Source of the DNA: Paenibacillus arenosi
Lineage (GTDB): Bacteria; Bacillota; Bacilli; Paenibacillales; Paenibacillaceae
Assembly (NCBI RefSeq): GCF_014841135.1
Contig: NZ_JACYTN010000005.1
Location: forward strand, 62,001-126,000
Length of the DNA stretch: 64,000 nucleotides
Reading direction: 5' to 3'
Shown here: one piece after another, positions 1 to 8,498 of the stretch
Numbering within the stretch: the stretch's first letter is position 1
Layout of the letters: every line of letters begins with the position of its first letter
The notes under the pieces: model-generated
What the model was told of the DNA's origin: nothing
Seen by the model: the letters and a program-made list of their open reading frames with translations, nothing else
Database searches by the model: none
Position numbers and translations under genes: made by a program

Positions 1-1
1 A

Positions 2-601
2 GATCTGAAATATGACCCAGACATCTTGCGTCCCTTCCGTGAAATGGGGGTGTCGTTCTCTCCAGTTGTTGAGGGTGAACAGTGGGGATCTACAGACTTC
101 ATTCATCTTTTTAAAGCGATAATGGATGAAATCATGGATGAACGACCTTCCGCATTGACCCTCGCCCGCGCCTATTTGCTGCAGTTTCTCGCACTTGCCA
201 ATCGTCATCTAGCATTATCTGAAGTTCCGCTTGCCCCCGTGAAGCACCGAGGAATGAATGCGATAAAGGAAATTATTCATACGATGGAAATGAATATGGC
301 TTATCCTTGGACGCTTGGTGAATTGGCGGATCTCGTGCATTTAAGCCCGTCACGCTTTAGCGCGTTATTCCAACAAACGGTAGGTACGTCACCGATGGAT
401 TATTTGATTCAGCTTAGATTGACCCAAGCGGTTTATTTACTAGAATCGACGGAGCTTAAAGTTATTGATATTGCAGAACGATGCGGCTTCCGTAACTTAT
501 CTAACTTCAATCGATTGTTCAAGCAGCATATTGGAACCTCGCCAAGTGATGTAAGACAACATTATGAAGGCGGTACCAATTTTGTAGAGACAGTAAGATA
601 G
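2..601 (+). CDS. AraC-family transcriptional regulator, 3' part (5' end outside window)
   Basis: The reading frame is open from the first base of the window, so only the C-terminal 199 residues are seen; a TTG at 26 is internal, not the start. The last 100 residues form the AraC/XylS DNA-binding domain: a first helix-turn-helix around TLGELADLVHLSPSRFS and a second around IDIAERCGFRNLSNFNRLFKQ, followed by the family's G-x-SPSDVR ending. The visible N-terminal part would be the end of a cupin-type ligand-sensing domain. It lies 118 bp upstream of a sugar kinase and a GH4 glycosidase in the same direction, so it is a likely local activator of that pair (inference from position). The family call is firm; the inducer is unknown. 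Confidence 0.9.
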   Translation, partial: DLKYDPDILRPFREMGVSFSPVVEGEQWGSTDFIHLFKAIMDEIMDERPSALTLARAYLLQFLALANRHLALSEVPLAPVKHRGMNAIKEIIHTMEMNMAYPWTLGELADLVHLSPSRFSALFQQTVGTSPMDYLIQLRLTQAVYLLESTELKVIDIAERCGFRNLSNFNRLFKQHIGTSPSDVRQHYEGGTNFVETVR

Positions 602-719
602 TATCAGTCATCGAAAGTATAGTAGTAGTTTTGCGATCTGCAACGGTGTATCGTTAGCAATAGATAAATTGATTTAGAGCTAACGATTACTGACTCTAGG
701 TACGACAGGAGAGAGAACG

Positions 720-1685
720 ATGGGCATTTTCTTGGGTGTAGACGCAGGTGGAAGCAAGACGCATGCTGTCCTCACCAATCACAATGGTATCGTGCTTGGC
801 AAGGGGCTTGCGGGCAATGGTAATCATCAGACTAATCGCCAAGCAGCAGAAATTAACATTCGTCAAGCTTGTGAGAGTGCGTTGAAACAAGCGGGTATTA
901 CACATGAGCAGGTAGACTATGCTTACTTCGGTTTGGCTGGAGCGGATCGTGAAGTAGATTATGCAGTATTGCGCCCAATGATAGCAGGTTTGGGATTCCC
1001 ACGCCATGGTATTACATGCGATACGATGATTGGTATGAGAGCAGGCACGAATCAAGCGCATGGTGCAGTTATTATTTGTGGGACAGGATTCAATAGCGCT
1101 GCCCGGAATAGAGCAGGAGAAGAACTGCAATATGGTGGTTTTGGATATAAATACGGAGATGGTTATGGAGCAGGTTCGAGCTTGGCGATGCTCGCATACC
1201 GTTCCGTTATACGAGCGTGGGATGGACGCGGGCCTAAGACGGCACTTACAGATTTGGTACTCCGCCATATGAATATAGGCAGTGTTCAACAATTATTTGA
1301 TGACGTATTGGATCAGAAGATTTCCATTCCGCTTGATTTAGCCAAAACATTGTTTGAGGCTGCTGAAGCAGATGATCAAGTAGCCATTGATATTTTAACA
1401 GCGGAAGGCGAAGAGCTCGGCAATGCAGTCGTTGCCCTTATTCGCCGGTTGAATATGACAGAAGATAAGTTTGATATCGTTTATATTGGCAGTGTTCTGA
1501 ATAAAGGAAGAGGCACTTATTTGACAAATGCGATTGAAAGAGTTGTTACTCAGCACGCACCGCAAGCACGCTGTGTTCGACTAACGGCAGATCCAGTGGC
1601 CGGTGCGGTAATGAGTGCGATGGAATGCGCTGGACTAACATTGAGTGAAGATATCGAATCTCGTATGAAATCACTAACATTTTAA
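720..1685 (+). CDS. BadF/BadG/BcrA-type ATPase, N-acetylglucosamine kinase-like sugar kinase
   Basis: This 321-residue protein begins with the actin-fold phosphate-1 loop GVDAGGSKTH (residues 6-15). It has a second phosphate loop around ICGTGFNS (about residue 120) and a GGFGYKYGDGYGAG segment typical of eukaryotic-type GlcNAc kinases and their bacterial BadF relatives. It probably phosphorylates an N-acetylated or simple hexose in the cytoplasm using ATP. The start is ATG 720 behind AGGAGAGAG. A GH4 glycosidase follows 36 bp downstream and the two are probably co-transcribed. It is a paralogue of the MurK-like kinase at 39.5-40.5 kb. Substrate is not determinable from sequence alone. Confidence 0.85.
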   Translation: MGIFLGVDAGGSKTHAVLTNHNGIVLGKGLAGNGNHQTNRQAAEINIRQACESALKQAGITHEQVDYAYFGLAGADREVDYAVLRPMIAGLGFPRHGITCDTMIGMRAGTNQAHGAVIICGTGFNSAARNRAGEELQYGGFGYKYGDGYGAGSSLAMLAYRSVIRAWDGRGPKTALTDLVLRHMNIGSVQQLFDDVLDQKISIPLDLAKTLFEAAEADDQVAIDILTAEGEELGNAVVALIRRLNMTEDKFDIVYIGSVLNKGRGTYLTNAIERVVTQHAPQARCVRLTADPVAGAVMSAMECAGLTLSEDIESRMKSLTF

Positions 1686-1721
1686 ACATATTCTAGTGTA
1701 CATAATGAGGAGGAGAGCTGG

Positions 1722-3032
1722 ATGACACAACGTCCTGGGTTGAAGATTGCAGTTATTGGTGGAGGTTCATCGTATACACCGGAGATCGTAGAAGGGTTTA
1801 TTCGCAATTATGATCAAATGCCGATTCGTGAATTATGGCTTGTAGATATTGAGCAAGGCAAGCACAAGCTAGATATCGTAGGAAACTTGGCTAAACGCAT
1901 GGTCGAGGAGTCTGGACTTCCAATTGAGGTTCATCTTACACTGGATCGTCGTCAGGCGATTAAGGATGCTGACTTCGTATCTACGCAAATGCGTGTCGGA
2001 TTGCTCGAAGCTCGTAAGAAAGACGAACATATTCCGATCACGCACGGTGTAATCGGTCAAGAGACGACTGGTCCAGGCGGCATGTTCAAAGCGCTTCGTA
2101 CCGTTCCTATTATTCTTGATATTTGCCGTGATATTGAAGAGCTTGCACCAAATGCTTGGATGCTGAACTTTACGAATCCTGCTGGTATTGTAACAGAGGC
2201 AGTGGCGAAGTACAGCCGTGTTCGCTCGATTGGTCTTTGCAACTCTCCAATTAACGTGCAGAAGTTCTTAGCTGCGCAATATGAAGTATCTGAGAAAGAT
2301 GTATTGCCGGAATTCGTAGGAATTAACCATCTTCACTGGGTAACTTCTTGTCAAGTTAAGGGCGAAGAGAAGCTACCTGAAATCTTGTCCGGCGGTATGG
2401 CATATACGGCGAAGAATGTGCCAACGGTAGGCTGGGATGCAGATTTCTTGAAGTCACTTGGCGGAATTCCAACTTATTATTTGAAATATTTCTACATGAC
2501 AGACTATATGTTCAACGAAATGAAGGAAGCGATGGAGAAGAACGGTACTCGTGCTGACGTCGTAAGCCGTGTAGAAGAAGAGTTGTTCGAGTTGTACAAA
2601 GATCCAAGCTTGCGTGAGAAGCCGAAGCAGTTGGAGCAGCGCGGTGGTGCTTACTATTCTGAAGCAGCGGTGAATCTGATGAACTCGATCTACAACGATC
2701 GTAAAGATATTCAGACGTTGAATGTTGCGAACGGTAACATCTATGACTTCCTGCCAGCTGATGCTAGCATTGAAGTTAACTGTGTCGTGACGGCACAAGG
2801 CCCAATCGCTCTTCCTCCGCGTAATGTACCTGAGCATGTAAAAGGCTTGATGCATGCGGTGAAGGTGTATGAGCAACTTACGATTGAAGCAGCGATTACG
2901 GGAGATCGTGGTATTGCCTTGCAGGCGCTTGTTCATCATCCACTTGTTCCTTCAATTGAAGTAGCGAAGAAGCTGTTGGATGAGATGTTGGAAGCGAACC
3001 GTGAGTATTTACCCAATTTCTTTCGTGAATAG
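1722..3032 (+). CDS. Glycoside hydrolase family 4, probable 6-phospho-beta-glucosidase
   Basis: The 436-residue product has the GH4 hallmarks: an N-terminal NAD-binding loop VIGGGSSYTPE (about residues 11-21), the metal-binding Cys in GLCNSPINV (about residue 173) and the metal-binding His in GINHLHW (about residue 202). Family members hydrolyse 6-phosphoglycosides in the cytoplasm by an NAD- and Mn-dependent redox elimination; length and the CNSP motif suit the LicH/CelF beta-glucosidase branch. ATG 1722 has a GAGGAGGAG ribosome site. It follows the BadF kinase by 36 bp, which may supply or process phosphosugar. A strong terminator follows. The alpha/beta preference is inferred, not proven. 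Confidence 0.88.
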   Translation: MTQRPGLKIAVIGGGSSYTPEIVEGFIRNYDQMPIRELWLVDIEQGKHKLDIVGNLAKRMVEESGLPIEVHLTLDRRQAIKDADFVSTQMRVGLLEARKKDEHIPITHGVIGQETTGPGGMFKALRTVPIILDICRDIEELAPNAWMLNFTNPAGIVTEAVAKYSRVRSIGLCNSPINVQKFLAAQYEVSEKDVLPEFVGINHLHWVTSCQVKGEEKLPEILSGGMAYTAKNVPTVGWDADFLKSLGGIPTYYLKYFYMTDYMFNEMKEAMEKNGTRADVVSRVEEELFELYKDPSLREKPKQLEQRGGAYYSEAAVNLMNSIYNDRKDIQTLNVANGNIYDFLPADASIEVNCVVTAQGPIALPPRNVPEHVKGLMHAVKVYEQLTIEAAITGDRGIALQALVHHPLVPSIEVAKKLLDEMLEANREYLPNFFRE

Positions 3033-3097
3033 AGCGGGAAGATAGTTTATATATAATAGCGAAGTAGCGATTATTTTTGAATGTTTGCTACTTGAAA

Positions 3098-3167
3098 ATA
3101 AAGAAGGCATCTTGCGAATGACGGTGGTGATTAATGGACTCTGTCATTCTGTAGGATGCCTTTATTA
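3098..3167 (+). terminator. Rho-independent terminator after GH4 gene
   Basis: Inverted repeat with arms AAAGAAGGCATCTTGCGAATGAC and GTCATTCTGTAGGATGCCTTT, closing the kinase-GH4 operon. One short internal mismatch region; the arms are A- and T-rich at the base so it may also work on the opposite strand. Confidence 0.75.
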
Positions 3168-3263
3168 AGTTTAAAGAATGTGTTTCATGCTCATTTAAAT
3201 TGCAACAGATCAGAATTAAATAGTTTATATTCTTTATCTTGCAGACAAGGAGCAGGATGCTAG

Positions 3264-3959
3264 ATGAAAAGTAGATTCTCGATCATTATCTTACTTGTTC
3301 TAATCGTAGCAACCATGCCTGCATGTGGGCAAAAACCTAGCACAGCCCCAAAAGAAGAACCCGGTCCATTTTACGGAATGGTTTCGGTGGCTACTCATTA
3401 TATGGCGCTTGAAGAGCTTGCGTATGATGCTGAATTCATTGTAGAAGCGGAATGGACGAATAATAAGGAGCATATTAACGTATCAGGGGCAAATTTTGAG
3501 CTTAATGACCTCTACATCAAAAGAGTATTAGAGGGCGATCCCAAGTTAGCAGGTCAAACCATTAAAATTGTTGGAATAGGTAAACTTAATTCAGCTCCGC
3601 ACACAAAGAGTGTGCTTTTCTTAGTAAAATATGATGGTCCAATTACACAAGAGGCGTATGCTGTCGTTGGATATTATCAAGGGATATTTGCAATAAATGA
3701 CGATAATGAAGTCGTCTATGATGCAGACAAATATGGTGGGGTTAAGCATTTTCAAGGAGCTTTAGAAGGGCTAAGTATGGAGTCCTTTGAACAAAGGATA
3801 CAAGAGGCTATTAAGAACGCTAAACCTTCCATGTGGAATAAACCGTCATTAAGTGAAGAGGAGCAGAGGCGAGCCGAAGAAGAAGGTCATAAGCTGTATT
3901 TGGAAGATAAGAAACGACTTGATGAACAGCTGAAAGAACGAGAAACTTTAAATAGGTAG
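3264..3959 (+). CDS. Putative lipoprotein of unknown function
   Basis: 231 residues. The N-terminus is a lipoprotein signal: positive start, hydrophobic stretch IIILLVLIVATM and a lipobox-like TMPAC with Cys at 22. The mature part has no recognised domain; its middle (VLFLVKYDG, YYQGIFAI) looks like a small beta-barrel, and the last 45 residues are strongly charged (Glu/Lys/Arg, probable coiled coil). Start is ATG 3264 behind AAGGAGC. A frame-shifted fragment of a paralogue lies in the accessory island at 58683-58909, aligned to the C-terminal third of this protein, which suggests the family has spread with mobile or accessory DNA. No function assigned. Confidence 0.75.
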   Translation: MKSRFSIIILLVLIVATMPACGQKPSTAPKEEPGPFYGMVSVATHYMALEELAYDAEFIVEAEWTNNKEHINVSGANFELNDLYIKRVLEGDPKLAGQTIKIVGIGKLNSAPHTKSVLFLVKYDGPITQEAYAVVGYYQGIFAINDDNEVVYDADKYGGVKHFQGALEGLSMESFEQRIQEAIKNAKPSMWNKPSLSEEEQRRAEEEGHKLYLEDKKRLDEQLKERETLNR

Positions 3960-4006
3960 GGCAAGATTACTATTAGACGATAATGAATAAGCCTTTTGAA
4001 TAGAAG

Positions 4007-4046
4007 TAGCCTATTCCTTTATGTCGTACATGGTGTAGGCTTTTTT
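4007..4046 (+). terminator. Probable terminator
   Basis: AAGTAGCCTA pairs with TAGGCTTTTTT across a 22-base loop, ending in six T. Serves the lipoprotein gene. The stem is short and the loop long, so confidence is moderate. Confidence 0.5.
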
Positions 4047-4168
4047 GCTATGCATCTTTGCTAAGAAAATATCAGGTGTACAAGCTTCATTCCCTAGTCG
4101 TCCTGCCGTGTCAGCACTGGACAAGTCGAATACAATATATCATCCCTTAGAGATAAGGAGGAACAGGG

Positions 4169-4579
4169 ATGAACCAATTAGCAGTGAATACGTTTGCTGG
4201 TGTAATGGGCGGGATTCTTACCTTTTTGTTTGGGGCGTGGGACCCGTTAATTACCCTATTTATGCTAATGATTTTGATTGACTATTTGTCCGGTCTTGCA
4301 GCTTCCGTTCGAGAGGGGAAAGGATTAAGCAGTAATGCCGGATTCTGGGGTCTGGCCAAAAAAGCGCTCATGCTGCTCATTATTGGGATGGCGTATCATA
4401 TGGATTTGCTTTTTGGAACGAATGGATTTAGAGATGGAGCCATTTGCTTTTATATGGTGAATGAGCTGCTAAGCATTACAGAAAATTATGGGCGGCTCGG
4501 ACTTCCTCTCCCAGATCGCATTAAGCAAATCATGTCTGTTCTCAAAAAGGATGACAATAAAAAAGATGCCGACAAGTGA
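4169..4579 (+). CDS. Phage holin-like membrane protein (holin family 4, TcdE/Cp-1 type)
   Basis: 136 residues with three to four hydrophobic helices (AGVMGGILTFLFGAWDPLI, LFMLMILIDYLSGLAASV, ALMLLIIGMAYHMDLLFG and AICFYMVNELLSI) and a charged tail ending KKDDNKKDADK. The segment DYLSGLAA and the ENYGRLGLPLPDRI region are typical of the phage_holin_4 family that permeabilises the membrane for lysins or toxins. ATG 4169 follows TAAGGAGG. No lysin or other phage gene is adjacent, so it may be a domesticated holin involved in autolysin or protein release. Family call is good; role is inference. Confidence 0.8.
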   Translation: MNQLAVNTFAGVMGGILTFLFGAWDPLITLFMLMILIDYLSGLAASVREGKGLSSNAGFWGLAKKALMLLIIGMAYHMDLLFGTNGFRDGAICFYMVNELLSITENYGRLGLPLPDRIKQIMSVLKKDDNKKDADK

Positions 4580-4712
4580 GCCTATCGATAGAAAGCGGGC
4601 AAGGTTGTTCGCGGAAAAATACGGGCTACAAGGCGGCTGTACAAACTGGTCTTATGTGTAGCGAATAGACTGTATTAAATTCTATAGCTGCGATTGAAGG
4701 ATGTGAAGACCG

Positions 4713-5672
4713 GTGAGGATAGACTTGGGTTGTGGACGGAATAAGCATTCTCATTGCATAGGCATTGATAAGCATCCATATGAAGATGTTGACCTCGTTC
4801 ATGATTTGAACGATGGGATTCCGTTTCCCTCGAATCATGTACAGTTTGTAATGGCATCACATGTGCTCCAATATGTGAATGATCTGACATATATTATGCG
4901 TGAAATTTATCGGGTGAGCCAAGATAGGGCACTCGTTTGTCTTGTCGTCCCCTATGCACATGTAAGCTCGCATGTTACCCATCCTCATTATCTGCATTTA
5001 TTTAATGAACATTCTGCTCGTCATTGGTCCCCTTATTCGAATTCAATGTTAGATGAGGAGGATTTTATCCACCCACTTAGTGAAAACTGGTCTTTGCTTC
5101 TATCGAATAATGAGACAGGTTCAGAGGAAAATATAGATTTGCGGCTGCTGCGAATGGAGTACTTCTACTTTCCTGAATATCAATGTCTCTATGATGAAGT
5201 AGAACTTCGACGGTTAAGGCAGTCCCAGATGAATGTAGCTTACCAGCTTATGCTGCATTTACTAGTCATTAAAAGTCCCATTCAAGAAAGAGAACTGAGA
5301 GAGTGGTCTCATCGCGAGCTAGAGGAGCCACAAACTGTCACGGAGCAGCGTCTGGACGGAAAGAGGCATGCGGTGGAAGCTGAGCGGCCATTTGAGGTAG
5401 ATGTAGATGGGCGGAAAGTTCAAATGAACAAGGATCAGGTGACTTTGCAAGAGGAACTGCGCATAGACGAACGATCTGTAAAGCAACAGGTAGGGCAGCA
5501 AGAGGAAAAAACAGGCAAGAGCGCGATAGCAGCAGGGCCTTCCTCGACAAATTCCAATTCTGTAAAGCGACGAATGGCTGCAAACAGGCGTGTAATGGAG
5601 CGATCTGATAGGAAACAGTCACGAACGAAGAAGAATGCTCGGGCACAAGGGAATAAGTCTCGTCGCAAATAA
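4713..5672 (+). CDS. SAM-dependent methyltransferase-like protein with long charged C-terminal tail
   Basis: 319 residues from GTG 4713. Residues 2-50 contain a class I methyltransferase start: RIDLGCGRNKH (motif I) and a spaced acidic GIDKHPYEDVDLVHDL, then FVMASHVLQYV and a peptide matching the usual post-core strand. This resembles the short methyltransferase type 11 proteins of phage and cell-envelope clusters. From about residue 200 onward the protein changes to a low-complexity tail rich in Glu, Gln, Arg and Lys ending in QGNKSRRK, likely disordered and nucleic-acid- or polymer-binding. The ribosome site (GAAGG) is weak and slightly distant, so the start is less certain. Substrate unknown. 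Confidence 0.7.
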   Translation: MRIDLGCGRNKHSHCIGIDKHPYEDVDLVHDLNDGIPFPSNHVQFVMASHVLQYVNDLTYIMREIYRVSQDRALVCLVVPYAHVSSHVTHPHYLHLFNEHSARHWSPYSNSMLDEEDFIHPLSENWSLLLSNNETGSEENIDLRLLRMEYFYFPEYQCLYDEVELRRLRQSQMNVAYQLMLHLLVIKSPIQERELREWSHRELEEPQTVTEQRLDGKRHAVEAERPFEVDVDGRKVQMNKDQVTLQEELRIDERSVKQQVGQQEEKTGKSAIAAGPSSTNSNSVKRRMAANRRVMERSDRKQSRTKKNARAQGNKSRRK

Positions 5673-5748
5673 CCATCACAATGAATTCGTCTAAAGGATA
5701 AGGATGACAGTGAATCCCCAAGTGTGGTTAAATAATAATTAGAGGCAG

Positions 5749-5780
5749 AAAGGGCTTTCATTTGCTGAAAGCCCCTTTTT
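5749..5780 (+). terminator. Rho-independent terminator
   Basis: AAAGGGCTTTC-loop-GAAAGCCCCTTTTT, a near-perfect GC-containing stem followed by five T, ending the methyltransferase-like gene and lying directly upstream of the next gene. Confidence 0.85.
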
Positions 5781-5811
5781 GATTCACTATGACTCGTATG
5801 GGGGCTGTGCT

Positions 5812-6246
5812 ATGTATTACGTAAATCGTCAACAGATTGATAATCGTTTGGATCAAGCCCAATTGCTAGAACAGGCAGTAGGCAGCTTAACATCGAATTG
5901 GAGCGGTTCAATTGTAGATCATTTGGCCCAAGAACGAGCTTTACATATTGCTATTGAGATTGTTACTGATGTCGGCTCGCTATTGATTGACGGCTTTATT
6001 TTGCGGGATGCCAGCAGTTATGAAGATATTGTAGATATTGTTGCTGAAGCGGGAGCGATGGATGAACAATTGCATCAGGTCTTGATTCAATTAGTAGCTT
6101 TGCGTAGACCTCTTGTTCAGGATTATGAGAAGTGGAAGCGCGATGATATACATCCGTTGTTTAAAAATTTAGATGTTACGATGCGTCAATTCAGCGAAAG
6201 TGTACATCGTTTCTTACAGAAGGAATTGCCTGCACTGCAAGTGTAA
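5812..6246 (+). CDS. DUF86/HepT-like protein (YutE family)
   Basis: 144 residues if started at ATG 5812, which has GGGGG seven bases upstream; an ATG at 5779 lies in the upstream terminator and is unlikely. The sequence is all-alpha: QQIDNRLDQAQLLEQAV at the start, ALHIAIEIVTDVGSLLIDGF in the middle and a long C-terminal helix. This matches the DUF86/HepT family, HEPN-fold proteins that act as ribonuclease toxins paired with MntA nucleotidyltransferases, or occur alone in Firmicutes as YutE. No nucleotidyltransferase partner is adjacent, so this is the solitary housekeeping-type form. Function unproven. Confidence 0.8.
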   Translation: MYYVNRQQIDNRLDQAQLLEQAVGSLTSNWSGSIVDHLAQERALHIAIEIVTDVGSLLIDGFILRDASSYEDIVDIVAEAGAMDEQLHQVLIQLVALRRPLVQDYEKWKRDDIHPLFKNLDVTMRQFSESVHRFLQKELPALQV

Positions 6247-6273
6247 TCCGCAGTTATGTAAGATGTCATAGAA

Positions 6274-6302
6274 TTTACAAGATGTATGATATGCGTTACA
6301 AT
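6274..6302 (+). promoter_or_regulatory. Sigma-A-type promoter of the SufR-like gene with adjacent inverted repeat
   Basis: TTTACA, 17-base spacer, TACAAT. Just downstream, ACGGT and ACCGT form a small inverted repeat (6304-6321, 8-base gap) between the -10 and the ribosome site, placed as an autoregulatory operator would be. The promoter is a direct reading; the operator role is inference. Confidence 0.6.
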
Positions 6303-6338
6303 GACGGTACTAAATGACCGTTAAAAAGGTGAATGCCA

Positions 6339-6995
6339 GTGAATCGAGCGCAACAGAAACCGTCAACGCGTAATTTGCTGCTCATGCTGCTTAAGAGAAA
6401 CGGCCCGATGTCTGCGGCTCAGCTTGCAGAGCGTTTGGGGTTAACAGAAATGGGCGTCAGACGCCATCTTCATCAAGGGCTCGAAGAAAATGTGCTGGAA
6501 ACCGTACAGGTCAAACAGCCTATGGGTCGACCCTTGCAGTTGTACCGCATCTCTGCACAAGGCGATGAGCAGTTTCCGAAGCAATACCATCAGTTGCTAT
6601 TGGATTTGCTGCATGAGGTAGAATCGAATGATAGCGATGAGGATAATAGCGTACAACAGCTGTTTGAAGGTCGACGCCGTTCTTTAAAGCGCAAATATGA
6701 ATCTTCTATGATAGGTAAAACGTTCGGAGAGCGTGTTCAACAGCTTAGCAGCATTCAGGATGCGGGCGGATATATGGTAGAAACAGAGCAGTTGTCCGAT
6801 GAAGAATGGCTGCTGCATGAATATAATTGTCCAATTGCTCAAGTTGCACAAGCGTATGAATATCCTTGTCATTGTGAGTTGGAACTGTTCCGTGAGTTGC
6901 TTGGAGCTGATGTAGAGCGGCTTGAGTGTTTAGCGAAGCAGGGCAGTAGATGTACGTATCGGATACGTACATTGGAGTCTTCGTCAGATAGCTAG
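6339..6995 (+). CDS. SufR-type / DeoR-like winged-helix regulator with Cys cluster
   Basis: About 218 residues. The N-terminal winged helix is seen in NLLLMLLKRNGPMSAAQLAERLGL followed by TEMGVRRHL and a GRPLQLYR wing. The C-terminal half carries conserved cysteines in NCPIAQVAQAYEYPCHCEL and LAKQGSRCTY, the pattern that binds an Fe-S cluster in SufR-like repressors. I take GTG 6339 as start because AAAAGGTG sits 7 bases before it; ATG 6333 is too close. It probably senses Fe-S or iron status and regulates itself or Fe-S assembly genes elsewhere. No suf genes are nearby. Confidence 0.8.
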   Translation: MNRAQQKPSTRNLLLMLLKRNGPMSAAQLAERLGLTEMGVRRHLHQGLEENVLETVQVKQPMGRPLQLYRISAQGDEQFPKQYHQLLLDLLHEVESNDSDEDNSVQQLFEGRRRSLKRKYESSMIGKTFGERVQQLSSIQDAGGYMVETEQLSDEEWLLHEYNCPIAQVAQAYEYPCHCELELFRELLGADVERLECLAKQGSRCTYRIRTLESSSDS

Positions 6996-7617
6996 ACTAG
7001 ATTAGCGAGATGACTTAGATGACTGAGGGGATGTATCAAGGGCTTGGGTACGTGTGGGATGAATAGGATTACCCAGTATACTAGCCAACATGTTAATTTA
7101 AAAATGAACCAGCTTTATGTTTTATTGGGAGTCAAGTAATTGTTTATAAAGCTCTATAACTAAATAATTTAATACATTGTCAAACATTATATAGGGTTAA
7201 AAGGAAAGGATGGATGAACAGGGGGATTACCTGCCTACATCTATCCTTTTCAGATTGATGTTGAAAGACAAAAAAAGTTGGGAATTAAAAACTCGATCCA
7301 TTAGCTGTGGGTCGAGTTTTTTGTTACACTAAATAATTTAAAAAAGGGTTTTACCTAATAATTGCGAAATATGTTAATATAATTACAAATGATTTGTAAA
7401 GCAGTAGCAATTACTTTGTTGATTCAGATGTATATAAAAATTATTTTATCTATTATGTAGTCACGTCAGATTTAAGCTGTTTACAACGCTAAGAAAAGAA
7501 TATTTACCAAACGACGCTTTGGGGACATTTTAATTAACAGAAGAAGGACAATACCTTACTCTGTTCAAATTCTATAATGGTAAAAAAGTATTTTCGAAGT
7601 TTGGAAGGTGATATTTT
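6996..7617. other. 622-bp AT-rich intergenic region
   Basis: No convincing gene. It contains a terminator-like hairpin at 7285-7324 (AAAACTCGATCC, GGGTCGAGTTTTTT) and several short AT-rich direct runs. Stretches near 7230-7290 (AGGATGGATGAACAGG) look like remains of coding sequence but no frame is open. Composition resembles the following acetyltransferase gene rather than the flanking core genes, suggesting local insertion of foreign DNA. Confidence 0.5.
7285..7324 (+). terminator. Terminator-like hairpin
   Basis: AAAAACTCGATCC pairs with GGGTCGAGTTTTT around a 9-base loop (one mismatch) followed by T-rich sequence. No gene ends immediately upstream; the stem is symmetric and could end a transcript on either strand. 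Confidence 0.6.
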
Positions 7618-8064
7618 TTGGTGGAGTTAAGAACAATTAATAGGGACAATTATAAAGAATGTTTAAACTTGCATACAACTGATGCTAATGTGGAATTTGT
7701 AGACCCTGTAGCGTGGTCATTAGCCGAAGCGTGGGTGTTTTCTGATGATTCACGCCCCTTTGCAATTTATGCCGATAATGTGATGGTGGGCTATGTTTCA
7801 ATGTATATTGGCGAAAATAACCCCCAAATCATAAATTTTATGATAGATAGCCGTTTTCAAAAAAGAGGCTATGGATCGGCAGCGGCTAGGCTCTGTGTTG
7901 AATATTTGTGCAAAGAATACAATGCAAGTAGGATTTCCTTACCAGTTAATCTAGGAAATATACCCGCACAAAAATTTTGGAGCAACTTAGGCTTTGAATT
8001 ATCAGACGATATAGAGGATGGTTATATTTATATGCGGTTGTACATACAAGAAAAATATGTCTGA
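7618..8064 (+). CDS. GNAT-family N-acetyltransferase
   Basis: 148 residues. The acetyl-CoA site is seen as IDSRFQKRGYGSAAARL (motif A, about residues 77-93), followed by NIPAQKFWSNLGFEL (motif B), typical of spermidine- or small-amine-directed GNAT enzymes. The start is TTG 7618 or GTG 7621; GGAAGGTGA lies 7 to 10 bases ahead and supports either. Base composition is visibly more AT-rich than its neighbours, in line with recent acquisition. Two terminator-like hairpins flank the gene. Substrate unknown. Confidence 0.8.
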   Translation: MVELRTINRDNYKECLNLHTTDANVEFVDPVAWSLAEAWVFSDDSRPFAIYADNVMVGYVSMYIGENNPQIINFMIDSRFQKRGYGSAAARLCVEYLCKEYNASRISLPVNLGNIPAQKFWSNLGFELSDDIEDGYIYMRLYIQEKYV

Positions 8065-8224
8065 GCATATAAAAATGGAGCCGATTTCCCTAAACGGGCG
8101 AGATTGTTTCATAAGCGTTTTTGTTTCAATAACGGGGTGCTTTAGTGCAATAAGGATTTATAGCGTATACAAAACAAACGTAAATAACGTTCCCAAACGC
8201 AAGTTTGGGCATACACCACACCAT

Positions 8225-8266
8225 TAAGCTACGAATGTTGTTAAAACAACGTTTCGTGGCTTTTCT
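8225..8266 (+). terminator. Rho-independent terminator
   Basis: AAGCTACGAATGTTGTT pairs with AACAACGTTTCGTGGCTT around a tiny AA loop, then TTTCTT. Long stem with two mismatches; likely ends the acetyltransferase transcript. Confidence 0.75.
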
Positions 8267-8370
8267 TATGAACTTTGTTTATAAATGTAATGTGCTTCTA
8301 TTTAAATAAGTGATACATCGATACGCGGCGCGGATAGGGTGAACTGTTGAATTGTAGTCGCATTCATTTA

Positions 8371-8392
8371 CGATTAGCGTATACGTTAATCG
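8371..8392. promoter_or_regulatory. 22-base near-perfect palindrome, candidate operator
   Basis: Arms CGATTAGCGTA and TACGTTAATCG match as an inverted repeat at 10 of 11 positions with no spacer. It lies about 105 bp before the amidohydrolase start in an otherwise unstructured region, a position expected for a dimeric repressor or activator site. No T-run follows, so it is not a terminator. Regulator unknown. Confidence 0.45.
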
Positions 8393-8498
8393 ATATGATC
8401 GTAATATGATATCCGTATGTTTCTATCGTTCCAAGATGTGCTAATCTCATAGATAGAGTCATTTTCACGATCCTGCATACAGAAAGGCTGAGACAGCA

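Larger units (their letters stand above)
8065..8498. other. 434-bp intergenic region with hairpins and a palindrome
   Basis: Contains a short hairpin CCCAAACGCAAGTTTGGG (8191-8208), a terminator (8225-8266) and a 22-base near-palindrome (8371-8392). A short open frame at 8018-8227 overlaps the end of the acetyltransferase gene and has no ribosome site, so I treat it as noise. Confidence 0.5.

Noticed and set aside
696-1292. Long minus-strand reading frame opposite the BadF-type kinase gene
   Set aside because: It lies entirely within a convincing plus-strand gene, its protein is Cys/Ser/Thr-rich without any motif, and no ribosome site precedes it; it is a shadow.
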